Shown in pieces: positions 1 through 11,246 of a DNA stretch of 64,000 nucleotides (positions within the stretch are counted from its first letter, which is position 1; every line of letters begins with the position of its first letter). The notes under the pieces were generated by a model. It had not been told where the DNA came from. It saw only the letters and a program-made list of their open reading frames with translations, and did no database searches. A program made the position numbers and the translations under genes. The DNA is from Apophysomyces variabilis (lineage: Eukaryota; Mucoromycota; Mucoromycetes; Mucorales; Mucoraceae). The stretch lies in the NCBI GenBank assembly GCA_002749535.1, contig MZZL01000404.1, forward strand, positions 343,065-407,064, read 5' to 3'.

Positions 1-3000
1 AAGTCTGCACTCTCTTATATCATATCGCAGCGCCAACAACTAAAACAGTTAAAACGCACACAAGGAACCTCTCCCAAACCTCCCCAATCTCAAACGCAGG
101 AAGACACCTTCTATCAGACCTTGGAGATCAGACTTCACCATTCTGTTGGTAGTATGAGTATAAGTCCTACTTGTCGAGACGTTGTATTAGCTGGGTGAGT
201 TGCATCCCGCATCGATTCTTTTTCCTCTTTTATTAAGACTTGCTAAAGGCGTCAGGGCCTCGTCATTATCGATTTGGAAGATCCATGGTTACTTCCTCGC
301 ATGTTGCCGCATTTATCGAAGTGGGAAGTTGCTGATGTTCAGTGGAGTCCTTATGTATCGCGTGAATCCTGGGTAGCTTCCACGGTATGTGCAGTGGGTA
401 GCAATAAAAAGATCGCTTGATGACCTTGGTCATAGTCAAACCAGCGATTACTTGTATGGAATCTAAATTATCCTGGTTCTCAAGCAATTGAGCATATCCT
501 TCATGCCCATTCACGAGCAATATCAGACATTAACTGGTCTCCTCATCATCCTGATTTACTTGCGACATGTTCAGTGGATACCTACGTACATCTATGGGAT
601 CTCAGGTGTGCTGGGCAAAGCCAAGATGCAGACGATAGTAGATGTATGCGACCAGTAAATTCGTTCACACCATGGAATGGTAGGTGGATTCTGTCCGTAG
701 AAGGAGAAATGCGTCTAATTTTTACATTGCGAACAAGCCGCTACCACTCAAGTGAAATTCAATCGAAAAAGCGAGTTTCTCTTGGCTTCCGCTCACGATA
801 AGGATGTAAAGATTTGGGATATTAGGGTCGGTAAAATAGATTACGATTCATGGATAGACGTTCATATTTTCTGCATAGAAAGGTGCGGTGCCAATAACTA
901 GCATCACAGCACATTCAAAAAAGATCTACGGAATTGATTGGAGTCGACAGAATGACCATGATATTGTTACTTGTAGCTTGGACAAGTTAGTTAAGGTGAA
1001 AATCGAGCATCTGTGCGCAAATTGCATGTCTGATCGCAATGTTTATGCAGTTTTGGAATATTCATACTCCGGAAAATGCGGAAGATGTGATTGTCACGAA
1101 TACGCCTGTTTGGCGAGCACGGAACACGCCTTTCGGAAACGGTGTACTTACTATGCCTCAGCGTTCTGAATCCACCCTATTCCTGTATAACCGGGCTTGT
1201 CCAGAAGTTCCTGTACATGCGTTTGAAGGACATACAGATACTGTAAAGGAGTTCGTATGGAGATGGAAAGGAACTAACAGCGATAGTGGAGGTGAGGATC
1301 ATATCTAATATAACCAAATATGCTCAATGATTTGCTCGTCTTCAAGATAATCGCGAATTTCAGCTTGTCACATGGTCTAAGGACCAAAATCTCCGTCTAT
1401 GGCCAGTATCTGAAGAAATAATGAAGGTAGCGGAAAGGTGTACATAAGAGGAACAATAATTGATATTTGCTATTAGTCTGTCGGCCATGATCGAAGTGGT
1501 AATAAGGATCATTACGCTGCTCCAGCCAACAGTCTCAGCTCGGATGGGTCCTACCGAACTCATTCGTTTCAACAACCCCTGGATCAGAAAGAGTCTACCG
1601 AAGATCAGCCTTACATATCAGCACCTGTTGCACCGTTACGACTTACCCCTAACAGCCATATGTCCACCATGATGCCGTTTAGATCAGTCGTTCAATCGTC
1701 TGGCGCAAACGGATTTTATGGTGGCTATGATGTTATGTCTAACACATACCGTGAACAGAAATACTCAATCAATCCTCTTTTATGGATGCAAAATGTGAAA
1801 ACAGTTGGTCCATCAAATGAACTTCGACGTGATGCTACAACAGAGAATACTTATCAGACTGTGGCTGACGAGATGTCAACCGTTCTAAATAAATATGCCA
1901 GTGCAGGAGTAAAAACAGAGAAGGTATTGTGTCTTGTCGTGAGATTTATTTATGCTCAATTTTTGTTGTCGTAGATTAACGGAGCATCACGGACATGTAC
2001 AATCTCCCTTCACGGTCCTTGGTCTGATACTGGTGTGGCATTCCTACGGATCACGATTCAATTCAGCCCACAATATCCGGACAATAGCCCACCGGAATTT
2101 GAGATACAAAAGAATAGCATGATGTCCATATATTACCGAGCTCATATGGCTCAAGATCTAAATGCCTTAGCGTCTAGTTACACATCGCAAAAGCGATGGT
2201 GTCTAGAACCATGTATCCGATACCTACTAGGAGAAACCACTCCAGAAGATGCAGGATTCGGAGGAGGTCCTGGTTTAGCAAACACCGAGCCATCGACAGG
2301 CTTACCATCGCAAATAAATAGCAATGGATCTGCTACGTCATTAACCAGTAGCCCTGGTCAGTCAGGATATGTGGGCAACTGGAGTGGTACTACCACTGTG
2401 GACACTGGCGATTCTGACGATGAAATTTTCACTGGCCCTGCGTTTGTCGGTGGATTTGGCGGCTATGGCATGGGAAAGCGCGTTAGTTTACAAAGCGAGA
2501 AAGGTATTGTGGTGGACATGTCGTCAAAGCAAAGTGCGGATGAGAAAGTTCCATTCCCTCGGCTCTGTGGAGGTGTTTTCTCTGGCAATGGTAACCTTAT
2601 CAAATAATATATAGAATAGGATCGACTAACATATATCCTGTTGAAAAGGGCATCTGGTGTGCTTCTTTTCAACACTACGCGTACGTGATTCCAAACGATC
2701 CGACTATACTGCCTCGAAAAATGAGAATGACGAGGACAGAACTCCTGCAAGTAATGCCAGCAACAGCGAGTATTTTGAAAACACATACAACGATTTTTAT
2801 AAGCATCCGAGGACGTATGAGCAATTTGAGGAATATAAGGAGATCGCAGCTATGTCCCGTCGAGGCCGGAACGCAACAGTACTTGTTGGAGGTTCAGGTG
2901 GTGCATTTGGAGAATATGCATATGATGACGATCCAGACGATATCGACGACGGCTTGACGAATATGGCATCTTTGTACTTCAAACCAGATGTAAGCGAGGA

Positions 3001-4760
3001 CTATATAAGCACTTACGTTGATGCCTGCACTTATAGAGTCTTGCGATCGGAAATTCTATCGGAAACACAGAGAGCTTGTTATACCGCACCGGGAAGACAG
3101 ATCGTATTACGTACAATGTCATTATTGCCGATTTTAGTGAAATGATGCCATACAGCCCGTGGCTTGCTAAGGAATATATGTGAGTACTAGCTGTTTTTAA
3201 TGTGCCTTGATCTCATTATTGTTTTCCAACGCAGATTATCACCTGAGGACCCAGTAGCAGCTTGTATCCATAATGCTAAGGCATGCAAGGATCATGGACG
3301 GTTCGATCTATTTAAAGTATGGTCCCTCGCTCTGGAAATTTTACGTGAATGCGTTCCTGTCGATGTATCACTGCAATCCACAACACTCACGGACGGTTCC
3401 GACCGTGTAATGAAACGAGAGTCGAAACTAGCTGAACTGCGAAAATTGCTGGAAGCGAATCAACGGGGCCAGACTCCTGTGAAACTACTAAAAAGTGGGG
3501 CAAATACTATTGTTTCTAGAGCGAAACAGCAGCGCGTGAAATGGGGTCTGCACCCGTTAGGGCAAAAACTTGCTCATAATCTGTAAGGTCATCCTAGCCA
3601 AATTTACATCACTCACACAAAGTTGTAGTCTTCAACACTTTATTCGTATTGGTGATATCCAGACAGCGGCGATGCTCTCTTGCATATTTCGGGATAACCA
3701 CCTGCCACTTCATAAAGCACCTTCCAAACAAAAGGTTAGCGGTGGCTACTTGATATATGACATCTAACGTTGGCCCTAGGCTCTGTTGCCTACAGTGGTT
3801 CCGGAGGTGACAATACTCGACTATTTTGGTACAGAATACCAACAGCATCGATTGGATCAAGTAGATGTACAATCACCCGTTCGAGTCACTGGTGACACGA
3901 ACACGGCGAATTCTCCTGAACGTGCCTCCTTAAGCCAACTGAGTTCTTCATACGGTACAAAAGGGGTTAATTTCCTTTCCTACTTTTGGGATAGTGATCG
4001 TCAGACTCCACCTGCTGTAAGCCCAGACAAGAGCTCTGCCCTTAAAGCCACAGAAGCAGACGATTCAACTGCGGTATCAACACAGCAAGTATCACGGCTC
4101 TATCAGCTATGGCATCCGTCATTAAGACTACCAAGCAATACTGCTCCGGGCATTCGCCGTACTTCTGCTAGCGCGGAGTCGCAAATGTCAATGACTTCGT
4201 TACCTGCTGTGGTTACGTCTTGTAACGCCGTTGTATCGAATAAGGAAGGCCAGGTGCTGCCTGCTGATGAGATGACGGTGGAATTCACGAATATGGAGCA
4301 TTTTGACGGTGAAAAACTTTTCCAGTTTAACGACGTGCCACTGTTGGAACCAAAAGATGCAGCACAGCGAGATGTGCTTCGTTTGATGTATGCTGATATG
4401 CTTTACCGTTGGGGACTGTTAGAACAGCGAGCCGAAGTTCTTAAATTTAATAGCAAAGAAGTGTTTCCTGCTGCTGAAAAGACGATGCAAATCCAGATCC
4501 GGTGTTACATGTGCAACGCAGAGATTGCCAATCGAGACGACATTTGTTACACTTGCCGCAAACTGCGGAAGCAGATTCAGTGCAGTCTCTGCCATGTGCT
4601 TGTGAAGGGCGCAGTGAATTTTTGTATTAAATGCGGGCATGGAGGTCATAGTACACACATGAAAGACTGGTTCGTTCATGCCGAACAAGCAGCGTGTCCG
4701 ACTGGTTGCGGATGCTATTGTTTATTTGAAACCATGGAATTTGGAACGACCTGTAGATAA
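1..4760 (+). CDS. WDR59: WDR59 / SEA-complex (GATOR2-type) subunit, 5' partial
   Basis: Subunit of the SEA/GATOR2 complex, which acts on vacuolar membranes to control TORC1 in response to amino acids (family knowledge). Fourteen exons join in phase: 1-194, 249-384, 436-679, 738-830, 883-995, 1051-1291, 1347-1426, 1477-1923, 1975-2590, 2649-2989, 3037-3179, 3235-3582, 3629-3734, 3780-4760, giving 1360 visible residues. The frame is open to base 1 with no start codon before MSISP, so the N-terminus lies outside the window. The order is WD40 repeats (for example SVDTYVHLWDLR, KDVKIWDIR), an RWD domain around ITIQFSPQYPDNSPP, a long linker, and a C-terminal zinc domain with paired Cys motifs (CYMC, CYTC, CSLC, CIKCGHGGHS, CPTGCGC). 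The whole architecture matches WDR59 (yeast Mtc5/Sea3). It converges on the SET gene with only 120 bp between them. Confidence 0.93.
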
Positions 4761-4880
4761 CATCTAAGTAAAAAAGATACAGAAAAGAAATAAACTATGT
4801 AACCATAATGCTACATCTCTATAATGAGAAATAAAACAAATCAATGAGGAACCATTGCTTTTTCTTTTTCTTTTTACATA

Positions 4881-6650
4881 TTATAATTGGGCTCGTTCTT
4901 TCAATAATTGTATTTTCTCTATTGCTTCATCCACCACGCTAGACCGACGTAGCCTGAATACCTCTTTTATCAAAGGCAACCATTCATCTGTGATGCGCAG
5001 GATGGATTGAACGTGGTTCACCCAGTCCTCAGGCATGGATATCACTTCAAACTGTTCTTCTAGTTCCTCGTCGCTGCTGTCTGATCCGGCTGTTGTTGTG
5101 AATTTCTTCTTTTGCGTGCCTTCCACTATAACATCAATAACGATCTGCAAGATTCTCCATCCAGCAAAGAATGCAGCAGCGTGATTACCATGGACCCATA
5201 TGCAATTGTACAGAAAATCCATATAAATCGTCGCTTCTTGAAGTCCTTTAGGCGTCATGCCTAATCGAGCAGCTAATCCTTTGCCAAACGATTGAGGGAA
5301 AAGTTTGAGGTGATACATAGCCAACAAAGCATGAATGACACCGTACGTCCAATGGAACGAAGGTACGGGTACTTGCTCTTCTTCGTCTTCATCTTCCTCT
5401 CCCTTCTCGGGAAAAAGCAAATCTCCAAGGTAGGCCTCCATCATACGGATCATATCGGCGCTAACAGGTTCGGATCCATACATACGAGCTGCAAAAGCGA
5501 TTACGATTTGCTGTACGTGAGACTCTCGCTGAAGGAATCGGACGTGATCGTCTGTGGTCTCATGCGCACATCGTTGGCATAGCCACAGGTTGTTTTCCTT
5601 CGAATACATGGGGCCTTCTTTGCAAGCATCGCAGGCCACGCCTCGGGCCCAATCCCAGTCCTTGCAACGACTGCAGGCACAATCAAAGAATTTGAATTGA
5701 TGTAGTTTTTGATGGCGCAATACTCTCGTTCCACATACCAAACCGCCTAGTGAGCGATCGTCCTCTGGAAGATAAGAGAAGGTCAATAGTTCCCCTGCCG
5801 ACACAGGGCGAATCACGGTGTACACCATGACGTTCGTAGCCGGTTCATACTGTAGGAACATATTGGGAGCACAGGCATGCGCAAATTTCGATCCCCAGCT
5901 AAGCAATGCGATTCTCGACTGTGTTTGTCGCGGGCCATGACTTTCGGGCGATGACGCGTAGAAAAATTGGGATTGAGCACGATTGGAGAGCTGTCGACGT
6001 TCCTTCTTGCGCTTGTGTGTTATTGTCCGATTGCTCTCATAAGCAACGGTATGGGCATTGGCATAGATCTTGAGCACGAACTCGCTCATGCGCTCCGGAT
6101 CGACTTGTCGAAACGCATCCAATTGCTCTACGGCCAGCCGGGCAACCCGATGAACTAACTTCACTGTGGGATGCGTTTTGTCCTCAGGGTAATAAAAGAA
6201 ATCATAAGGCGTTTGAGACTCATTCACTAGACCCAAATAAGCCAACATGGCTGCTGGGACACCTGGGCAGAATGGAGACGATGAAGAAGAGCCAGATAAA
6301 GATGCCGTGTCCTCATCGTCTTCTTCATAGTCGTCGTCCTCTTCTTGTTCTTCTTTCTGTTCTTCTTCTTTTCCCTTTTCTCCACTCGTCGACCGATTGT
6401 CTCCATCCTCTTGTTTGACCAGATCGTTTAGTGCTTTCCACAATGGTTTTGTGAAGTGACGTGAAATGGACGATCGACATTCTGGTTGGAGTGGGTACTG
6501 TAACAAAGGCTTCTCGATCAAGATGATCTCACCGGGGATCAATGGACGTTTAGCAATCAACGACCGACCCACGTCGGAACACTGTTTAAATTCAACCGTT
6601 TCCTGGAATTCGTCTTTGTTCACCACGGTGCTGAGATCATATTGATCCAT
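4881..6650 (-). CDS. SET-domain protein, SMYD-like without MYND finger
   Basis: Probable lysine methyltransferase of the SET superfamily, 589 residues in one exon. The N-terminal SET strand is visible (GRSLIAKRPLIPGEIILIEKP, residues about 28-48, first 20 shown: GRSLIAKRPLIPGEIILIEK). Near residue 257 comes AHACAPN in place of the usual NHSCxPN. The catalytic-type Tyr lies in LTFSYLPED near residue 292. A post-SET Cys cluster (CACSRC) lies near residue 325, followed by a second Cys pair set (CDAC...CQRC, residues about 340-360). Between the SET halves, roughly residues 78-125, there is a very acidic Glu/Asp and Ser tract where SMYD proteins carry a MYND zinc finger, and no MYND cysteines are seen. 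Substrate unknown. The start is the first ATG, with stops upstream. It is divergent from YOS1. Confidence 0.8.
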   Translation of the reverse strand: MDQYDLSTVVNKDEFQETVEFKQCSDVGRSLIAKRPLIPGEIILIEKPLLQYPLQPECRSSISRHFTKPLWKALNDLVKQEDGDNRSTSGEKGKEEEQKEEQEEDDDYEEDDEDTASLSGSSSSSPFCPGVPAAMLAYLGLVNESQTPYDFFYYPEDKTHPTVKLVHRVARLAVEQLDAFRQVDPERMSEFVLKIYANAHTVAYESNRTITHKRKKERRQLSNRAQSQFFYASSPESHGPRQTQSRIALLSWGSKFAHACAPNMFLQYEPATNVMVYTVIRPVSAGELLTFSYLPEDDRSLGGLVCGTRVLRHQKLHQFKFFDCACSRCKDWDWARGVACDACKEGPMYSKENNLWLCQRCAHETTDDHVRFLQRESHVQQIVIAFAARMYGSEPVSADMIRMMEAYLGDLLFPEKGEEDEDEEEQVPVPSFHWTYGVIHALLAMYHLKLFPQSFGKGLAARLGMTPKGLQEATIYMDFLYNCIWVHGNHAAAFFAGWRILQIVIDVIVEGTQKKKFTTTAGSDSSDEELEEQFEVISMPEDWVNHVQSILRITDEWLPLIKEVFRLRRSSVVDEAIEKIQLLKERAQL

Positions 6651-7132
6651 TAGAGGAAAGGGGAAAAGAAAAAAAATTCATGGATTCCGTTTTTTCAGGT
6701 GTGACGACAAAGTCCGCTGATGACAACCTGTTCCCTCAACAACCGGTCGACAGGTGGCAACGGTACAAACAGAACCTGCTGAATGTATTCACCGTTTTAA
6801 CAGAAAGAGCCTCCCCTCTCAGAGTTAGTTTAGGTCTGTTCCTGGCAAGGTTCTGCACATAGGAGCATCGGACAAAAGTCTAGCATCTGTACGGAAATTT
6901 CACATGCATGTTTTTCTTGTTCATGGTATTGTTAGGTTTGGTCTATAGCTGAAAAGATTTTGCACTTGATTACATAATGAACGGTTATCAAAGGGCCACG
7001 CTGAAAAATAAAAGCCCAACGATGTTGTCGCGCACGTACTGTCCTGAGACTTGAATCTCCGCTACCAGTGACAGACCGGGCAGTGAAAAGAAAGCAGCAA
7101 TATCCTGCTACTTCTCTCTCTTCTAATTCATA
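6651..7132. other. Divergent intergenic spacer SET gene / YOS1
   Basis: This 482-bp spacer between the two start codons should hold both promoters. Short open frames are present (for example from 6680) but have no recognisable product. No clear TATA box or other motif was identified. Confidence 0.5.
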
Positions 7133-7512
7133 ATGGCGCTTGGTCTCGGTCAGTTATTCTATGTCCTGTTGTTCTTCATCAACGCCATCGCCGTATTAAG
7201 TGAAGAACGTTTCTTAGCAAGAAGTAAGTCTTGATCGCTTTTCTACATTTTATAGCTGATGAGACGCGTTCTTCTCATTTAACGTTTTCTGCTCTAGTCG
7301 GATGGAGTGCGCAACCTGAAGCAGGATTTGGGGGTGAACAATCCATCAAATTCAAGATTATCAATCTGATATCGGCGGTACGGACACTGATGAGAAGTAA
7401 ATGTTATTCAATAGGAGTACTACTTCTCTTTTAACTCAATGTTTTGTCTTTTGTAGTTCCACTCATCGGCATCAACATCGTGGTTATCATATACGAGCTG
7501 CTACTTGGTTGA
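7133..7512 (+). CDS. YOS1: Yos1 / IER3IP1 ER-Golgi transport protein
   Basis: Small ER/Golgi membrane protein of the Yip1-Yif1-Yos1 complex needed for ER-to-Golgi vesicle traffic (family knowledge). Three exons, 7133-7223, 7298-7396 and 7457-7512, join in phase into 81 residues, the usual family size. The N-terminal hydrophobic segment (GQLFYVLLFFINAIAVLSEE) carries the conserved NAIAVLSEERFLAR block. The C-terminal membrane segment is PLIGINIVVIIYELLLG, close to the family consensus PLIGINIxVIxYE. The donors are gtaagt, gtaaat and the introns are 74 and 60 nt. The start is the first ATG after a pyrimidine-rich leader. It converges on DCTN4. Confidence 0.93.
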
Positions 7513-7654
7513 TGAGATATCCCATGCAGGACCTTCTATTTTCTTACGTTCATGTCACCAACTCTACCCCAATAACAACCATAAAAGAACAAAGGAAACA
7601 ACAGCAATATATAACGCACTTTAAAACGGTTTTCTTTAATCACCCTTCGTTTTA

Positions 7655-9751
7655 TCATTGTGCTTGTCTATCCTCTGTTTCTCCAAGTCCGATAAGGCAC
7701 CAGAAGGAATAACTCTTTATACGTTCATCATCCAGGCGCATGGAAGAATTTGCTTTTTTAGAACCATCCATACTACCGGCATCGACGTCGTCAATATCGT
7801 CCACATCAATATCACCTGACGAGACATCCATACGATCTTCGTCCATTTTATAGTTATAAGTCACCAAAAGGGGAAACTATGACAAGAGCTGCGTCAGGTC
7901 TTCTTGTTTACAAATCGAGTACCAACATATTACCTTGAATTCACCTGGTTGCTCAGGTACCACCTCTACAATGACACTGGTATAATTGTTTCTCTTCTCG
8001 TAAACACCGTCCACCCAAGATGACAACAAGCCCCCGGATGCGAGGCTAGTGTTTCGTCGCGCAGCAGAACCGCTAGGATACATTTCGTCATCGTATTCTA
8101 TCGTTTCATTGTAGGCTCCTACAGTGAAATGGGGCGACAGGATGGTGACTTTTCCTTTGATTTCAGATTTTTCTACTTCTTCCGTTGATGCCGTTTTTCG
8201 CCGCATTTGTGGTGTAGCCAGAGTAATACTCATCTCCTCGTACAATGGATTCGTGAATTTAAGGACAAATTGCATGGGAACACCAAGCTGCAAAGACCAA
8301 ACTTTTCGAGGAAGCTTGACAATAGTGATATTAGGAATATAATTCCTGTATGGCCTTATGTCAGCAAAAGTTAGGTCAATCTTTTGAATTCACTGACATG
8401 GCCACAAGCTTGATCTTAAATCGCGTAGCCTGTGCTTTTTGCTCCGGTTTGATCAGAATATGACGACATGTCCGACAGCGTTTGGATCGTTTGATACTGA
8501 GATGAATTCGCTGTGGATGGATCTTGCTATCATTTCCTTAGTTGTTAGCCATGTAAACTCAGAAAAACCCATCCTTACCTTAATTGATAGGGCTGGTCAT
8601 GTAGCTGTGTAGATCGCTGACTCATAGTAGACACTGTGACGGTCGGCCTCCAGTCAAACATGAAGGAAATTAAGTCTTACCTTGATCTACTGTTCGTAAA
8701 CTGATCAAACTATCTAACGTCTTGACATCATCATCTGGGATCTGCAAAACAGGCTCATAGGTTTCGATATCGTCCAGTTTTCCTTGTGTCTGGGTATCAT
8801 GAAATTGTCCACCAATTAGCTTGCTAAATGCGCCTGAACTAGAGAAGGATAGAAAACTTGATGGGAGCACAGGCGGGGCATTGGCGCGTAGATGTTTTTC
8901 GAAGTGCTCTTTTAAGTGATCGAATTCCTTTACGTCAGGTAGTGCTTCCTCATTTTTCTGTAATTGTACTGTAACATAAAACAGCTTATTAAACAAAGCA
9001 GCTCCATGCCATGTCATTGACGGATACATTACATGCCAAGCTGGTCGGTTTTTCGAAGGTCATGCCTATTTCCTGCGAATTCCAGCGACATACGTTACAT
9101 GCTAAGAAGTAGGGTCCAGCAGCAACAGTTGATCCTGCACTAGATGAACTCGGTTCCTGAGCAGCCATCACAGATAGAGTGTTTTGGCAGATTGGACATT
9201 GGAAGCAGTTTCGTGCACATCTAGTTGTGAGTTCTTGTCAATATGATGCCAATGGAACAGGGGCAACAGCGTACCTATTCTTTTCACTTTTCACACTTGC
9301 TGTAGGAACCTATCGTTTTGGACAATCGTTAATAACCGCAAGCTTTGACAGGTCGCGCTAATTTCATTGAAAGTGTAAGATGCCTGACCTCAAACAGACA
9401 ATTAGGGCAGTAATAGCACACGATCTCATCTTGGACGCATGAGGGGCAACGGATCTGGTGGCAATCTTCACAAAAATAGAGTCGGGATAGGGGATACAAA
9501 TAGTTCGAGGCTTGATTCGACAGTAAATGTTTCCCTGTTGCTGCTGCAGTGATATCAAACTCGTCTTGTGCAGTTGAATGATGCGACGCCGGGCCGCTAG
9601 ATGGTTCCTTTGCTGTCAGTTGCTGAGATTTATCCTCCAACGGACCATCTTTTTTCTCATTGGAACGACGTAATTCGTTGTTATTGGTATTACTCAGGTC
9701 AGGACAAGCACAATAATAATGCACAAAGGGAATCGACTTTGTAGTCGACAT
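7655..9751 (-). CDS. DCTN4: Dynactin subunit p62 (DCTN4)
   Basis: Pointed-end subunit of dynactin, the dynein cofactor for microtubule transport. Eight exons on the minus strand (high to low): 9751-9389, 9309-9275, 9220-9033, 8968-8681, 8633-8579, 8526-8398, 8354-7934, 7876-7655, giving 566 residues. The diagnostic N-terminal zinc-binding region is clear: HYYCACPD, LYFCEDCHQIRCPSC, CYYCPNCLFEV, CARNCFQCPIC, then CNVCRWNSQEIGM and a FEKPTSLA block. The later block KRSKRCRTCRHILIKPE matches the p62 signature. VEVVPEQPGEFK lies near the C-terminus. Several introns are very short (43-54 nt). One donor is gtcagg and one gtcagt, accepted because they alone restore the frame. The first in-frame ATG (MSTTKS) is taken as start. 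Confidence 0.92.
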
Positions 9752-10907
9752 GGTGTTTGCCAAACAGGTGCCGCCAATCTGCCAGATTCGCACATCGCAG
9801 TGCCTTGCCGGAATGGGGAATAGAAGTCCGATTGAGCCAATTCCTAAAAATCTGGCAGGGCGTATACACCAGGAAGTTGCACGGACTAAATTATATATCT
9901 ATTGTGAATTTCTTCATTCAATAGTATTTATACTGTTTATTGAACAATTCTTTACGCTACCCCAAATAAATTTTGCATCCATGCATGGATCAAGTTTGCG
10001 CTAAAAGGGATATAAATATGCGTCATTAGTAAATGGATTATGCGGGAAATATATTTTACTTACCTCAACTTGGTCCTTCCGTGGACACAAAATTCATTGG
10101 AGCAGCGTAAAAGAATGTTCATGGTTAGTAAATGGAAGGATAGCTTCACACTTTTTTTTACTTACCCCCGAAGGGTAATCCTACCCAAAGGTAGGGGGCG
10201 GCGAGAGAGAGACACGGCTTTCATGAGTGGCCGGTTAGAGTGTAACGCACTGCAGAGGACTTGAAGCGATGCAACACCTGGAGAGGACCTGGAAGCAAAA
10301 GGTAATGAATGACACTGTGCATAAACAGACAACATTTCTTTTTCACTTACCTAGTGGAGTGCAGGGAGCTTACTCACACAACCAAGGTGGTTCGCGACAG
10401 AGGTCATGCAGGCTAAAGGTTACAGAAGAGGGATATCAGTCATTCTGTACATATGATCAATGCGAAGTACATACCGGGGATGTTTTTGGAGATCAGAGCC
10501 AAAGAATTGAAAAGATGTTGTCCCTTCGCGTTTAAATAGTACGTGATTACTGAAACCAAAAATCACAGTCATGGATAAGAAATCGATGGATGTCTTATGG
10601 ATGACAACAACTCAGAGATAAGACAATAGCTTCCCTAGAGTAAAAATGGACTCAGTCTGATAGAAGGTCTTGAACAGAATGGGACATCTGTAGAGGAAAT
10701 GTACCCTCTTCGTTTGTTTCTATACGTCATTGATGCTATCATATCCGTTTCTGTCAGTTATGGCATCAGAAGCTTTCAGGGCAATGGTACCCAGCGCCAG
10801 TTCTGCTCAATTGTATCGCCTTACATTGCCTTACATTCCACTTTTATTTTCCCTGAATGTAGTTATGTTCTCCTTTTCTTCTATTGTATCTTAAACTTTG
10901 TCTATTA
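9752..10907. other. Gene-poor spacer upstream of DCTN4 and transposase relic
   Basis: This 1.16 kb stretch has no supportable gene. It contains the dispersed repeat at 9951-10094. It also has degenerate short repeats of the type TTAGTAAATGG followed by a T-rich run and TTACC, at about 10021, 10124 and possibly 10300. Scattered open frames look random. Confidence 0.5.
9951..10094 (+). repeat. Dispersed repeat, copy 1 (partner at 40056-40200)
   Basis: About 144 bp recurring in inverted orientation at 40056-40200. Shared blocks in the same order are TTACGCTA, AAAT.AAT, GCG.TAAA, AATATGCGTCATTAGTAAAT, GGGA, TATATTTTACTTAC, AACTTG and GGACACA. By eye the identity is roughly 75-85 percent over the core. 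It may be a terminus or fragment of a mobile element. The element class is unknown. Confidence 0.65.
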
Positions 10908-11246
10908 GGCAATCACAAAGGATTGGATTGCCACGGAATGAACGGTTATTATCTTGTCATAGATAATGTACCCATCCATACACCAGTCAAGCTTAAGCAG
11001 TTGGTCGAACAAAGAGGATACAAATGTCTCTATTCTCTCTATTCTCCCTTTCTCAACGCAATAGAAGAGTTTTAGGCCAAAGTGAAGGCTAGGGTAAGAA
11101 AGGAGCCCTTACAAGTTGACAATAACCTTCAAGAGCATATTGTTCAAGCAGCGCGAAAAGTAAAGCGCTCAGACTATAAGGATGGATCAGACACGCTGAG
11201 AGCTTTTTCGTTAGAGGCAAAAATAAAGAACCACTTCTTTAAATAA
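10908..11246 (+). pseudogene. Broken IS630/Tc1-type DDE transposase, C-terminal relic
   Basis: The translated frame reads GYYLVIDNVPIHTPVKLKQL, then a SPFLNAIEEF block, then a stop codon (TAG at 11073-11075) exactly where these transposases normally have Trp after the conserved EEF/EQF. The same frame continues open for another 56 codons (AKVKARVRKEPLQV ... KIKNHFFK) to a natural stop. The second catalytic Asp (VIDN) and the final Glu (IEEF) of the DDE triad are visible. The N-terminal half with the DNA-binding helix-turn-helix and the first Asp is not recognisable upstream. Such elements are common in Mucoromycota. The copy cannot encode an active enzyme. Confidence 0.8.
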
